A stretch of 64,000 nt of DNA from Myroides sp. N17-2 (GTDB lineage: Bacteria > Bacteroidota > Bacteroidia > Flavobacteriales > Flavobacteriaceae): positions 1 through 64,000 of the forward strand of contig NZ_NSGJ01000009.1 of NCBI RefSeq assembly GCF_002286775.1, written 5' to 3'. Under the pieces are notes generated by a model. The model did not search any database. It saw only the letters and a program-made list of their open reading frames with translations, and was not told where the DNA came from. The translations under genes and the position numbers were made by a program. Below are positions 34,180 through 42,763 of the stretch, in pieces. The first letter of the stretch is position 1. Each line of letters opens with the position of its first letter.

Positions 34180-34998
34180 TTACTTGTTCCTATAAACCAA
34201 TGGAGATAGTTCTAAGTGCAGTTTAAAGAATCTATTGAAGTAAGATATATTATCAAACCCTAATTCATAAGCACACTCCTTCACTGTCATATGACTGTGC
34301 TTAAGCAAATACTGTGCTTCTAGTAATATGCGCTCGTGTATCAACTGTAGGGCTGTCATACCTGTCTCTTCTTTAATAACCTCAGTCAAGTGCTTCGGTG
34401 TTATTCCCATCAGATCAGCATACTGCTGTACCGTCTTTAGTTCTTTAAACTTCTCTTCTAAGAATTGCTTAAAGGTATAAGTCAGTTGATACTGTCTATT
34501 CATTCCCTTGTGAAAGCCCAATAGACAATATTCACAAGCTCTGTTATAGTCATATAGTATCTCTATCAGCTTTAAGCGAATAATGTTAAGATGATAAGGT
34601 CCTTTCGTATCTAACTCCCAAGCTAGGTTATTAAAATTCTGTAACACGTGCTTAAACGAGTTCTCAAGGTTATACATCGGCGGATAGTCTACATTTAAGA
34701 ACAATAGTTCGTCTACGATCATCTCCTTGACATAATTGCGATAGAGAAAACACTTTTTAAAGAAGATCTGTAATACTCTAAAATCCTCTGAAGCTTCCCC
34801 TCCTACATATAGTACTTCAGGGGAAATAATAGACATAGCTCCCTCTGTAATAGTAAACTTGTGATATCCCACCTTTAAGTCTATCTGTCCTTTAGTACAT
34901 AAAATAAGCGTATAATAATCTTGTTTCTGTGGTGTAGGAATAATCAAATTATCCTTTCTCGTATAAAAGTCTATTTCTTTATTTTCTTCTAACTTCAT
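34180..34998 (-). CDS. AraC-family transcriptional regulator
   Basis: 272 aa. An N-terminal cupin-like sensing domain (about 1-110, with YTLILCTKGQIDLKVGYHKFTITEGAMSII) and a C-terminal double HTH (about 172-270): VQQYADLMGITPKHLTEVIKEETGMTALQLIHERI, then VKECAYELGFDNISYFNRFFKLHLELSPLVYR, the AraC signature. Target and ligand are unknown. It is monocistronic between convergent and unrelated genes. Confidence 0.9.
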   Translation of the reverse strand: MKLEENKEIDFYTRKDNLIIPTPQKQDYYTLILCTKGQIDLKVGYHKFTITEGAMSIISPEVLYVGGEASEDFRVLQIFFKKCFLYRNYVKEMIVDELLFLNVDYPPMYNLENSFKHVLQNFNNLAWELDTKGPYHLNIIRLKLIEILYDYNRACEYCLLGFHKGMNRQYQLTYTFKQFLEEKFKELKTVQQYADLMGITPKHLTEVIKEETGMTALQLIHERILLEAQYLLKHSHMTVKECAYELGFDNISYFNRFFKLHLELSPLVYRNK

Positions 34999-35216
34999 CT
35001 TCCTTTCTATTAAGGGTACAAAATAAAACTAATTAAATACAACTGCACTTAATATTCTTTTAAATCCGTGAAATGTGCTATCTCTTCCGACTAATTTTAC
35101 TGATCTACTGTAAAGAGCATACTATATAATACCTTCCCTCCATAATCACACAACTTAAAAGAATCTACATCTTGCTTAGTTAAAGAAAATAATACTCCTA
35201 AACAACCCATGGCAGT

Positions 35217-35987
35217 TTATTTATTTTTAACAATATAAACCAAAGCTTTAGCTAATCTATCCATATCTAAACTAAAATCAGGCGAACTGTAAAAGCTAGG
35301 TACAGTATATGATTCTCCATTGTTTAGAATGAACATACTATTTCGTTTCTCATTCCATTTACCAACTAGTATGTAACTTCTAGTTGTATTGTCATATATA
35401 GAAATATCATATACCACATTTATTCCTCCGGCATCTTTATAGCGTTTTATCTTTCCATAAGAAACAAAGCTTCCATTTTCTTTTTTACCAAATTCTCCTA
35501 AATCATTAAATATCCATTTCTGGTTACCAAACTCTTTCACATACTCTTCTGTTTCAACATAAGCTTTTCTATTTGCTTCCAAAACAGCTCTAATTTCAGT
35601 ATCATCATGAGTCATAATTGCTTTAGCAGCATCTTTATCAATCCCCTGAGGAGTAAATATCTTATATGTTCCAAAAGTAAATTCATCAATAACTATTTTA
35701 GATTTAGACATACTCCATTTCTTATGTGTAGGAGTTACCAATACTACTTTTTCTTTGTCTTCAGGCAAATTAACCCTAACATAAAACTTCTGTCCATCCA
35801 TAATACGTGGATCTGCAATAATAATAGGTTCATTCTCTAAAGTAGAAATAGTATAAACACCTTTTTCATCTAGTACATTAGCAATAGGATTCTTATCATA
35901 AATAACCTTTCCTTTTTTAAACACAACTTTCTGTGCCGCAACTAATGAAGTCACACTTAACATCAAACAAACTAGTAAATTTCTCAT
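35217..35987 (-). CDS. Secreted protein, unknown function
   Basis: 256 aa. Signal peptide about 1-18 (ends LVAAQ). The mature part is lysine-rich and beta-prone: KVVFKKGKVIYDKNPIANVLDEKGVYTI, with a later FGKKENGSFVSYGKIKRYKDAGG. I do not recognise the family. Many Flavobacteria encode similar small periplasmic proteins of unknown role. A MITE-like element begins 128 bp upstream of its start. Confidence 0.65.
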   Translation of the reverse strand: MRNLLVCLMLSVTSLVAAQKVVFKKGKVIYDKNPIANVLDEKGVYTISTLENEPIIIADPRIMDGQKFYVRVNLPEDKEKVVLVTPTHKKWSMSKSKIVIDEFTFGTYKIFTPQGIDKDAAKAIMTHDDTEIRAVLEANRKAYVETEEYVKEFGNQKWIFNDLGEFGKKENGSFVSYGKIKRYKDAGGINVVYDISIYDNTTRSYILVGKWNEKRNSMFILNNGESYTVPSFYSSPDFSLDMDRLAKALVYIVKNK

Positions 35988-36115
35988 AGTACTTCTTTTT
36001 TAATAGGTTTTAAATTACATTAACACTAAAATTACAAAATAAACATATACACACCATGTCTTAACCATTTTATAATCAGTATATTTATCTACATAAAAGT
36101 AACATAATTATTTTA

Positions 36116-36271
36116 AACCCAAAATCAGTGATAGACATATCAACGAACAGTCAGTATACAAAATAGGTCTGAATTAGCTTCTCAACCATACTATAGTACG
36201 GTTGAGAAGCTAATGAAAGAGATATGAAGTAGAATTGCTTTGTAGTATTTGGCTAATACTGATTTTGGGTT
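36116..36271. mobile_element. MITE-like element, 156 bp, best copy
   Basis: Terminal inverted repeats AACCCAAAATCAGT (36116-36129) and ACTGATTTTGGGTT (36258-36271) match perfectly over 14 bp. Inside lies a 42-bp palindrome (36173-36214), arms ATTAGCTTCTCAACC and GGTTGAGAAGCTAAT around ACTATAGT. No coding capacity. Related copies are at 59252-59409, 58231-58386 and (half) 21133-21198. The right end is 10 bp before the ATG of a truncated antitoxin gene. Confidence 0.75.
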
Positions 36272-36281
36272 AAACGCCACA

Positions 36282-36518
36282 ATGCCTATGAAACCTATAA
36301 GAACAGAAGAAGATTACCATATGGCTTTAGTGAGATTACAACTCCTAAAGGATTCTAAGCCCAATACAGCACAAGCAGATGAATATGATGTTATAAACAT
36401 TCTAATAGAACACTACGAACGAGAGAATGCTCCTATGGGGATGCCTGATCCGATAGAGAGTATCAAGATATTTACAGAGTTCTTCCCTGATAATGAGGAT
36501 GACTTAGATGGCAAATAG
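36282..36518 (+). CDS. Truncated HigA-type antitoxin (no HTH)
   Basis: 78 aa from the ATG at 36282; a second ATG is at 36288. MKPIRTEEDYHMALVRLQLLKDSKPNTAQADEYDVINILIEHYE, then PDPIESIKIF, is the N-terminal dimerisation region of the COG5499 HigA-like antitoxins. In that family an HTH domain starts right after this point, but here the protein ends EFFPDNEDDLDGK. There is no HigB toxin gene on either side. The protein is either a solitary remnant or a short form that cannot bind DNA. A MITE-like element supplies its upstream DNA, and a very strong terminator follows. Confidence 0.65.
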   Translation: MPMKPIRTEEDYHMALVRLQLLKDSKPNTAQADEYDVINILIEHYERENAPMGMPDPIESIKIFTEFFPDNEDDLDGK

Positions 36519-36565
36519 AAAACAACTACGCCTTTGTAATCAGATTACAAAGGCGTAGTTGTTTT
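36519..36565. terminator. Very long palindromic terminator
   Basis: Arms 36519-36541 and 36543-36565 (23 bp, beginning AAAACAACTACGCC) are perfectly complementary around one base. T-rich right end. The left arm starts at the base after the stop codon of the antitoxin remnant. Confidence 0.9.
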
Positions 36566-36578
36566 AGTTATGAGTTCA

Positions 36579-37125
36579 CTTCACTTATCACTTCGTAAGG
36601 CTATGCAGTTTATCCACAGACCTTGTCACCCTGACGTAAGGAAGGGTCTCACTCCTAACTCTACATCGTAGCCATAGTCTATATCACACACAATGTCGGT
36701 GCTACATTCCCCTCGATGGAGGGGTGCCTGAAAGGCGGGGTGGTTATGAGTCCACTTCAGTTACCTCAAAGTCGGGAGACTTTGCGGAGCAGTTTATTTA
36801 CATTTAATAGTTTACCTCACTTTATCACTTCGTAAGGCTATGCAGTTTATCCACAGACCTTGTCACCCTGACGTAAGGAAGGGTCTCACTCCTAACTCTA
36901 CATCGTAGCCATAGTCTATATCACACACAATGTCGGTGCTACATTCCCCTCGATGGAGGGGTGCCTGAAAGGCGGGGTGGTTATGAGTCCACTTCAGTTA
37001 CCTCAAAGTCGGGAGACTTTGCGGAGCAGTTTATTTACATTTAGCAGTTCACATCACTTCACAAGGATAATAGCCTTTTAAACGCAAGTTAAAAACCGTT
37101 CACTGTCAACCATCAACTGTCAACC
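36579..37125. repeat. 237-bp tandem duplication plus flanking repeat
   Basis: Copies 36579-36815 and 36816-37052 are nearly identical (period 237 from the word CTTCGTAAGG at 36591 and 36828). They contain CACCCTGACGTAAGGAAGGG and CCCCTCGATGGAGGGG (hairpin). Related sequence in the opposite orientation lies at 40.42-40.62 kb. A reverse copy of the GTTGACAGTGAACGG family ends the block (37083-37125). No gene is seen. Confidence 0.85.
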
Positions 37126-37162
37126 AAAAAAAGACGCCTCTATAAATGAATACAGAGACGTC
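37126..37162 (-). terminator. Terminator of the sigma/anti-sigma operon
   Basis: On the minus strand GACGTCTCTGTA pairs with TATAGAGGCGTC (one mismatch), followed by seven Ts (37132-37126). Confidence 0.75.
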
Positions 37163-37289
37163 AGCTGATAAATTAATTAAAAATAACCTATGCTACAAGT
37201 TGCCTTATAGCTACATAAACATTGTTTTTTCTTACTAGCACTTTCTTTTTCTTTATACTATAGTATTCCCTAAATACTATGGTTTCTAT

Positions 37290-38681
37290 TTATTTTATAA
37301 CAGCAGATTGCTCGTCGTTATTCGCTTTCCTTTTGGCATTCGGGATAGAATAGCGTATCCCTATCTGCGCATTAAAGTTGAATGGTCTCTCTTTATAGAC
37401 ATTGCTAAGAGAGCTTCTGTCGTCAACATAATACCTAACCCCCGGCTCAAAGAACACCCCTACCTCTTTCGCTAATTTATACTCCATACCCAAACTAGCA
37501 TTTACTGAAGCCTGTAAGCTTTTAGTATGTATATGCTCTTTAGGTCCCTTTTCTACTACATCTCCCATCTTAAAGGTAGTGTCAACTGTACCCGCTATTG
37601 CCTTCTCTAAATGTACTCCTCCATTAACATAAGTAGAGAATCTACCTATCTGCCATACATTATAATTCACCTGAATAGGAATCCCTATATAGTGTAATGT
37701 CTGATCACTAATAACCTTATACTCATCACTACCTGACTGAAGCTTAGACGACAATCTTGAATAAGTAACACCTGTGTTAATCCCCCACTTGTCTCCCATC
37801 TGATAATACACTGACAATCCAAATCGGACAGGTCTCTTATGATCTATCTTGGTGTTGACATTGCGATCTAGATTAGCACTGTATATCTCTGAAAGAGGTC
37901 GTTGTACCAAGCTAAACACAGGATCATTAGCTTCTGTCTTAAAGCCTCCCTTCATAGATGCATATCCATTCTGTGCTTGACTTGAATTTGCTGATAGATT
38001 ACTAGAAAGCAGCCCTATAGAGAAACCTCTCTTTTCTTTCTTGCGATCTATATTATCAACAAGTATTCTGTCTAGTCTTATCTCTTCTTGAGCTATATAA
38101 TCATTAACTGCTTCTTGTATATTAGCACTAGTCACCGCTATTTCAGTATTGCCATTTAAAGTATGTCCCTTCATCTTTAATTGACTTATAGCAACAACCT
38201 TAGACACACCTGAACTAAGCTCTTCTACCGCCTTCCCTTCCTTCTTTGGTTGTCCATAAGAAGCGATAGCTGTAGGAGGCATTGCTATATGCTCTTGCTT
38301 ACTATTTTCCTCTGTGCTCTCCTCTACCTTATTCTCTTCTTTATTTCCTTTTAAACTTTCTTCTCTCGAATCAACAACAATACTTTCTCTTTCTTTGATA
38401 ATCTCTTTTGGCGATACCTGTCCTGCTTGTTTATACAGTTCCATACCTCCTATTAATAGTATAACCACAGAAGCTACAATACCTATTATTCTTTTAAACC
38501 CTATATTACTACTAGGTTTCTCCTCTTTGTGTTGATATACAGTATCAGACCATAATGGTATGATTTTTCCCTTCTCTTCCCCAAAAAGTTTTTGTTCCAA
38601 ATCTTCCCACAAACCCTCTGGTCCGATCTCTGTATGACCCTTCATCTTCTGCTCTAGGTCATCTGTCCATTTATCGTTCAT
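37290..38681 (-). CDS. Anti-sigma-like protein fused to outer-membrane barrel
   Basis: 463 aa. The N-terminal about 60 residues are cytosolic and helical (KWTDDLEQKMKGHTEIGPEGLWEDLEQKLFG), followed by one membrane helix (62-81). A long low-complexity Lys/Glu/Ser linker (85-280) leads to a PorT-like beta-barrel region (about 285-455: RFGLSVYYQMGDKWGINTGVTYSRL, then VFFEPGVRYYVDD and IGIRYSIP). Its start overlaps the ECF sigma gene stop as ATGA. The natural reading is an anti-sigma factor whose output domain binds the sigma factor. The barrel region would have to reach the outer membrane across the periplasm. Confidence 0.75.
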   Translation of the reverse strand: MNDKWTDDLEQKMKGHTEIGPEGLWEDLEQKLFGEEKGKIIPLWSDTVYQHKEEKPSSNIGFKRIIGIVASVVILLIGGMELYKQAGQVSPKEIIKERESIVVDSREESLKGNKEENKVEESTEENSKQEHIAMPPTAIASYGQPKKEGKAVEELSSGVSKVVAISQLKMKGHTLNGNTEIAVTSANIQEAVNDYIAQEEIRLDRILVDNIDRKKEKRGFSIGLLSSNLSANSSQAQNGYASMKGGFKTEANDPVFSLVQRPLSEIYSANLDRNVNTKIDHKRPVRFGLSVYYQMGDKWGINTGVTYSRLSSKLQSGSDEYKVISDQTLHYIGIPIQVNYNVWQIGRFSTYVNGGVHLEKAIAGTVDTTFKMGDVVEKGPKEHIHTKSLQASVNASLGMEYKLAKEVGVFFEPGVRYYVDDRSSLSNVYKERPFNFNAQIGIRYSIPNAKRKANNDEQSAVIK

Positions 38682-39262
38682 AAGGCATTTGTATTTAGTT
38701 TATTATATGTTTTGATCTTTTGCATTAACATCTTCTTAGCCCTGTGAAACTGTGAAGCTGAAGAATTCTCTGCTATTGACAAAAGTGACGCTATCTCTTT
38801 ATGGCTTTTCTTCTCGAATACATAAAGATTAAACACGGTGCGATAACCATCAGGTAAATCTTGAATATACTCTAGTATCTCCGACTCTGGTATCCCATCT
38901 AGACACGGCTCCTCCTCATCTTCAAGGTCAGGAAGATCATCTGAGTTAATAGGAAACATCATCTTCGAGTTGTCTCTTATAAACTTTAGTGACTCATTAA
39001 TTAACAGCCGAGTAGTCCAAGCCTTTAAAGAGCCTGCCCCTCTATACTCAAACATCTCGATAGAATTAAATATCTTAATCAAGCTATTCTGCATAATGTC
39101 CCTCACATCCTCTTGCCCCTTGATATATCTCATACAAACATAGGTAAGATGCCCCGAATAGAATTCGTAGAATTCCTTCCAAGCAGACTGATCCTTCTTT
39201 CTCAGTCTCTCTACGAGCTTCTGCTCTGCGACATCTTTTTTAGTTTTCTGTTGTATAAACAT
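38678..39262 (-). CDS. ECF sigma-70 factor
   Basis: 194 aa. Region 2 (about 20-85): AWKEFYEFYSGHLTYVCMRYIKGQEDVRDIMQNSLIKIFNSIEMFEYRGAGSLKAWTTRLLINESLKFIR. Region 4 (about 130-180): LPDGYRTVFNLYVFEKKSHKEIASLLSIAENSSASQFHRAKKML. It directs RNA polymerase to a regulon unknown here. The gene is translationally coupled (ATGA) to the downstream anti-sigma-like gene and lies 63 bp after a lipoprotein gene in the same operon. Confidence 0.93.
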   Translation of the reverse strand: MFIQQKTKKDVAEQKLVERLRKKDQSAWKEFYEFYSGHLTYVCMRYIKGQEDVRDIMQNSLIKIFNSIEMFEYRGAGSLKAWTTRLLINESLKFIRDNSKMMFPINSDDLPDLEDEEEPCLDGIPESEILEYIQDLPDGYRTVFNLYVFEKKSHKEIASLLSIAENSSASQFHRAKKMLMQKIKTYNKLNTNAL

Positions 39263-39325
39263 ATGTTACAAGAGGCTTATACCGAGTCATTATATAACTA
39301 ACAACCCGCTATTTATCTTTTCATT

Positions 39326-39904
39326 CTATTTCTTTATTGCTTGTGGAAAAACGTATTTAATGGGTTCAAAAGTACTCAAATCGACTCCATCCACTGTTAG
39401 TTTATCAACGCTTAACTCAAACTTTAACGAATTAATTCTATTCGATGTGTAAACTCCTTTTCTCTCTGCTTTAAATGTTGCTATCACCTTCTTACTCACC
39501 CCTTCCACAGGAATCTCTAGCTCTAATGGCTTAGGAGTAAAAACAAGTAGTACCGCAGTATTAGTAGGATGTAGACTCGCTGTAAAGTCAACATTATACT
39601 TCACATCACCTAGCGCTTTAATAGCTTCAGCCTTTGCTACCTCATCTTCCACCACACTTCCCACGATCTCTCTTACAGGTAATGCCTTAAAAGCCATTAT
39701 ATCTTCCTTTACAGTAAAGGTCGTATTCACTCCACTTTGCATTCTTCCTTGTACAGTAATTAACCTACCGAAGTACTCTCCATTAATATCTTCCACTTTA
39801 ACGGGTTGATCAGGATAGACATCATTATCATCTATACTACACGATGCTAACCCCACTAAACTGAACATCAATAAAAACGCACTAATCTTCTTTGCTCTTT
39901 TCAT
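39326..39904 (-). CDS. Lipoprotein, DUF4840-like
   Basis: 192 aa from the ATG at 39904 (MKRAKK); the frame also has an ATG at 39916. Lipobox LASC gives a mature N-terminal Cys. Beta-rich body with VKVEDINGEYFGRLITVQGRM, FTASLHPTNTAVLLVFTPKPLELEI and a closing FEPIKYVFPQAIKK, recalling the DUF4840 lipoproteins of Bacteroidota. First gene of the sigma/anti-sigma operon, so it may be a target or sensor partner of that system. Confidence 0.65.
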   Translation of the reverse strand: MKRAKKISAFLLMFSLVGLASCSIDDNDVYPDQPVKVEDINGEYFGRLITVQGRMQSGVNTTFTVKEDIMAFKALPVREIVGSVVEDEVAKAEAIKALGDVKYNVDFTASLHPTNTAVLLVFTPKPLELEIPVEGVSKKVIATFKAERKGVYTSNRINSLKFELSVDKLTVDGVDLSTFEPIKYVFPQAIKK

Positions 39905-40723
39905 CTTATCAGACATTTTAATTCTTACTAAACAATATTCTTTGGTGAGTACTCATCTATATAAACCACCTTTTGTCAAAACCTTGCATAGAAATTATAA
40001 AAAAATATCAAATAACAAATAAGATATTATTAATCAACAGTTTAAAGATAAGTTTTTTTTTAGGTTTACAGTTGACAGTGAACAGTGAACGGTTTTTAAC
40101 TTGCGTTTAAAAGGTTATTATCCTTACGAAGTGATAAAGTGAAGTGAGCTATTAAACCATCCTAGACTTGCGAAGCACTTAACGGCCTTAACAGAAAAGC
40201 GAGTGTCAATAGGTGCTAATTCCGCAGAACAAAATTCTGTTTGACCGAAGGGAGTTAATTTTGTTCAGGAATTTGTGCCGTAATTGACCGCTTTGGAGTT
40301 AAAGCCTTGATTTTTTTGTTTACTTTTTTTATCAAGAAAAAAAGTAAAAGAAGAAAACCGCGTAGCGAAAAAGATTAGTAAGTGATATAGACTATAGTCA
40401 CGAAGTAGAGTTACGCGTGAGACCCTTCCTTACGTCAGGGTGACAAGGTCTGTGGATAAACCGCATAGCCTTACGAAGTGATAAATGAAGTGGACTCATA
40501 ACCATCCCGCCTTTCAGGCACCCCTCCATCGAGGGGAATGTAGCACCGACACTGTGTGTGATATAGACTATGGTCACGCAGTAGAGTTACACGTGAGACC
40601 CTTCCTTGCGTCAGGGTGACAAAGTCTACACGCACACTTACCCCTCTTAAAATACAACCAAAAAAAAGACCTATTACCACTAAAACAGTGCTAACAGGTC
40701 TTCCCTAACTTTATTACTCTATT
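39905..40723. repeat. 0.8-kb repeat-filled gap
   Basis: It holds a GTTGACAGTGAACAGT family copy (40063-40100), a full unit B (40122-40370; foldback GAACAAAATT/AATTTTGTTC) and an inverted relative of the 237-bp unit (about 40415-40625, with CCCCTCCATCGAGGGG). A leftward frame across 40471-40680 is spurious. Confidence 0.8.
40661..40703 (-). terminator. Terminator after porin/small-protein operon
   Basis: On the minus strand AAGACCTGTTAGCAC pairs imperfectly with a following GTGGTAATAGGTCTT, then eight Ts (positions falling to 40661). Confidence 0.75.
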
Positions 40724-40945
40724 CTATAGATTATCTAACAAATCCTCCACTAAAGTATACCCTTCTATATACAAGTTCCCCTCCTCTTTATCAATAGCGA
40801 TTACTTGCATTCGTATATTCTTTCCTTGGCGGATAAGAGCATCCACCCTTTTGGTTAGCAGGTGATCCTCCTCTACAGATAGCCCTTTAAACAGCTGCAT
40901 CGTCTTGCTATCCTCGTCTATTAATAACTCATTATATTTTATCAT
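40724..40945 (-). CDS. Small acidic protein downstream of porin
   Basis: 73 aa, soluble: KYNELLIDEDSKTMQLFKGLSVEEDHLLTKRVDALIRQGKNIRMQVIAIDKEEGNLYIEGYTLVEDLLDNL. Unknown family. It starts 2 bp after the porin stop and shares its terminator, so it is a real operon member rather than a chance frame. Confidence 0.65.
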   Translation of the reverse strand: MIKYNELLIDEDSKTMQLFKGLSVEEDHLLTKRVDALIRQGKNIRMQVIAIDKEEGNLYIEGYTLVEDLLDNL

Positions 40946-40947
40946 AC

Positions 40948-42051
40948 TTATAATTTAAATAGTGGTACCATCCATCTCACCCCTAGTGCTATCTGATGTT
41001 CATTTCTGTCTGATTTTGCTACAGTGTAATTCTTATAGTCATAGTTCAGATAATTATATGCAGCGAACAAGCGCAGGTTTTTAAAGGCAGCCTCGTTAAA
41101 CGGATTATATTCCACCGCAGTAGAAATTCCTTTTAAACCATAAGATACCCCATTATCAAGGTCGTTTCTATAGTTATACATCACCTTGATGTAAGGCGTT
41201 ATCTTATTAAACTTATACTTAATAGAAGCAGTAGTAACATTATCCTTTACATAAGCCACTCCCTTCGTTACGGTATTCAAATCTGTAAACGCCGCATCAG
41301 CTACATTTCTAAAACCATACATCCAATCAAACTCAGCCATAAAGTTATTAAATGTCAACCTATTTCCTATCGTTATCCAACTGTAATATTTCTTCGCATC
41401 GTGTTGAAATAAAGCATACCCATATCTCGTTTTCAAATGCTTCTTAAACAACTCCCCTTCCCATAAGAACAAGCCTCCATAAGCCTTATTCTTATATGCT
41501 TCAGCACTAAACTGCTCCCCTTGAGAGACCATTTGCAGCTTAAATGATTGTCCTTTTACTTTATAAGCAACACTAGCTCCAGGGCTGAATAACTCAATAG
41601 AACCAATGATATTCGTGAACATATATAGATCAGCACTATTATAAGACAACTCCGTAGAACCCCAAGCAGTAAACTGTTTTCCCATTCCCACAGTCCAATG
41701 TTCATCAATATTATACTCTAAGAAAGCAAACTCTAAGGCATTAGAAGCTGTTGACTCATTTAGGCGATAACGCAATGAGTACGTCAACTTATTATTGTAA
41801 TTTCCTTTTAAATAAACTCTTGATTGCACTAGTCTAAACTTGCTATCACTTGTACCTGCACCACTTGTCTTCGTCAAATTCTCATACTTGGTATCAAGGA
41901 ATACCTCTACATTATTTATTTTTTCTTGGGGAGTTACTGTCGGCGTAGGTGCCAATACTCCTAACAAGGTCGTTTCTTCTTTTTTATCATCTTGTGCCAT
42001 TGTATTTAGAGTTCCTAAAACTAGGGCACATAACACATACTTAATCTTCAT
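40948..42051 (-). CDS. Phosphate-selective porin O/P-like protein
   Basis: 367 aa. Signal peptide 1-19 (ends NTMAQ). Beta-barrel of the OprO/OprP-like kind: SRVYLKGNYNNKLTYSLRYRLNEST, LEYNIDEHWTVGMGKQFTAWGSTE, ending HQIALGVRWMVPLFKL with a terminal aromatic-hydrophobic strand. It forms a channel for anions or other small solutes in the outer membrane. Cotranscribed with the 73-aa protein gene. No phosphate genes are adjacent, so the solute is open. Confidence 0.75.
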   Translation of the reverse strand: MKIKYVLCALVLGTLNTMAQDDKKEETTLLGVLAPTPTVTPQEKINNVEVFLDTKYENLTKTSGAGTSDSKFRLVQSRVYLKGNYNNKLTYSLRYRLNESTASNALEFAFLEYNIDEHWTVGMGKQFTAWGSTELSYNSADLYMFTNIIGSIELFSPGASVAYKVKGQSFKLQMVSQGEQFSAEAYKNKAYGGLFLWEGELFKKHLKTRYGYALFQHDAKKYYSWITIGNRLTFNNFMAEFDWMYGFRNVADAAFTDLNTVTKGVAYVKDNVTTASIKYKFNKITPYIKVMYNYRNDLDNGVSYGLKGISTAVEYNPFNEAAFKNLRLFAAYNYLNYDYKNYTVAKSDRNEHQIALGVRWMVPLFKL

Positions 42052-42398
42052 AGCTTGGTAGGTTTTAAAAAGTCAATATAGCATTTTTTAAAACATAATT
42101 AACAAAACTTTACCAAAATTATACAAATACAGCATAGCTATAAATAGAAGTAAAAGCACTTAAAAAAACCTAACACAAGCAAAACAACAACTATTATATC
42201 TTAAAAAATACACAATAACAACTATCCGATTATTTAAAACAATCACAGAATAACACTTCACCCCTCCCCAATCTACCTAAAACTGCAAACCTCATGATTA
42301 ATTAATATCCCAACACACAATTTATCTAAATAATACTATGTTATTAATAAAAATAATTATATCTTTATAATGTTGTGTATTAGTATGAATTTAATGGA

Positions 42399-42450
42399 GA
42401 ATCACTTTTTATGCCTTAGTGTGGGTATATCAAGTGATTTTTTTTATTTT
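42399..42450 (+). terminator. Orphan rightward terminator, possible small RNA or peptide
   Basis: AATCACTT (42400-42407) pairs with AAGTGATT (42432-42439), then a long T-rich run. No annotated gene runs rightward into it. An ATG at 42386 opens a 22-codon frame (MNLMENHFLCLSVGISSDFF and two more residues) that ends at 42454, within the T-run. It marks the end of a short rightward transcript of unknown role. Confidence 0.5.
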
Positions 42451-42491
42451 TAGAAGATCTGCATATTCCCATATAGTTTAAAGGCTCCGCA

Positions 42492-42629
42492 CGGATTACA
42501 AATCCGCGCGAGCTGAACTTACTAAGTTTATTTATCACAATTCATCACCACGAAAACATCAATGATGTTTTAGGTATGCGTGACCACACAGTAACCACAA
42601 ACCTAACGCTGGCGCGGATTTGCAATCCG
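42492..42629. repeat. Pair of REP-like palindromes
   Basis: CGGATTACAAATCCG (42492-42506) and CGGATTTGCAATCCG (42615-42629) lie in opposite orientation, each next to GC-rich words (CGCGAGC; GCTGGCG). Same family as at 5.0 and 8.5 kb. Confidence 0.75.
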
Positions 42630-42673
42630 TGCCGTGTATTTCCACACAGTAAGTGCCGTGTATTTTCTCAAAA

Positions 42674-42710
42674 AAAAACGACAATACAGCCTAACCATAT
42701 TGTCGTTTTT
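42674..42710. terminator. Terminator of the Smr-rnz region
   Basis: AAAAACGACAATA (42674-42686) pairs perfectly with TATTGTCGTTTTT (42698-42710). A-run on the left and T-run on the right allow use from both sides. It lies 54 bp after the Smr gene stop. Confidence 0.85.
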
Positions 42711-42763
42711 ATATCAAAAGTCTACTTAGAAAGAACATTCGTAATTCCTAATTCCTAATTAAT

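Larger units (their letters stand above)
42052..42763. other. 0.7-kb gap upstream of porin
   Basis: A+C-rich DNA to about 42300, an orphan rightward terminator with a possible 22-codon frame (42386-42454), REP-like palindromes (42492-42629), a related AAAACATCA/TGATGTTTT hairpin near 42553-42571, the terminator of the Smr gene (42674-42710) and an AATTAGG-type repeat at 42738-42763. Confidence 0.6.
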
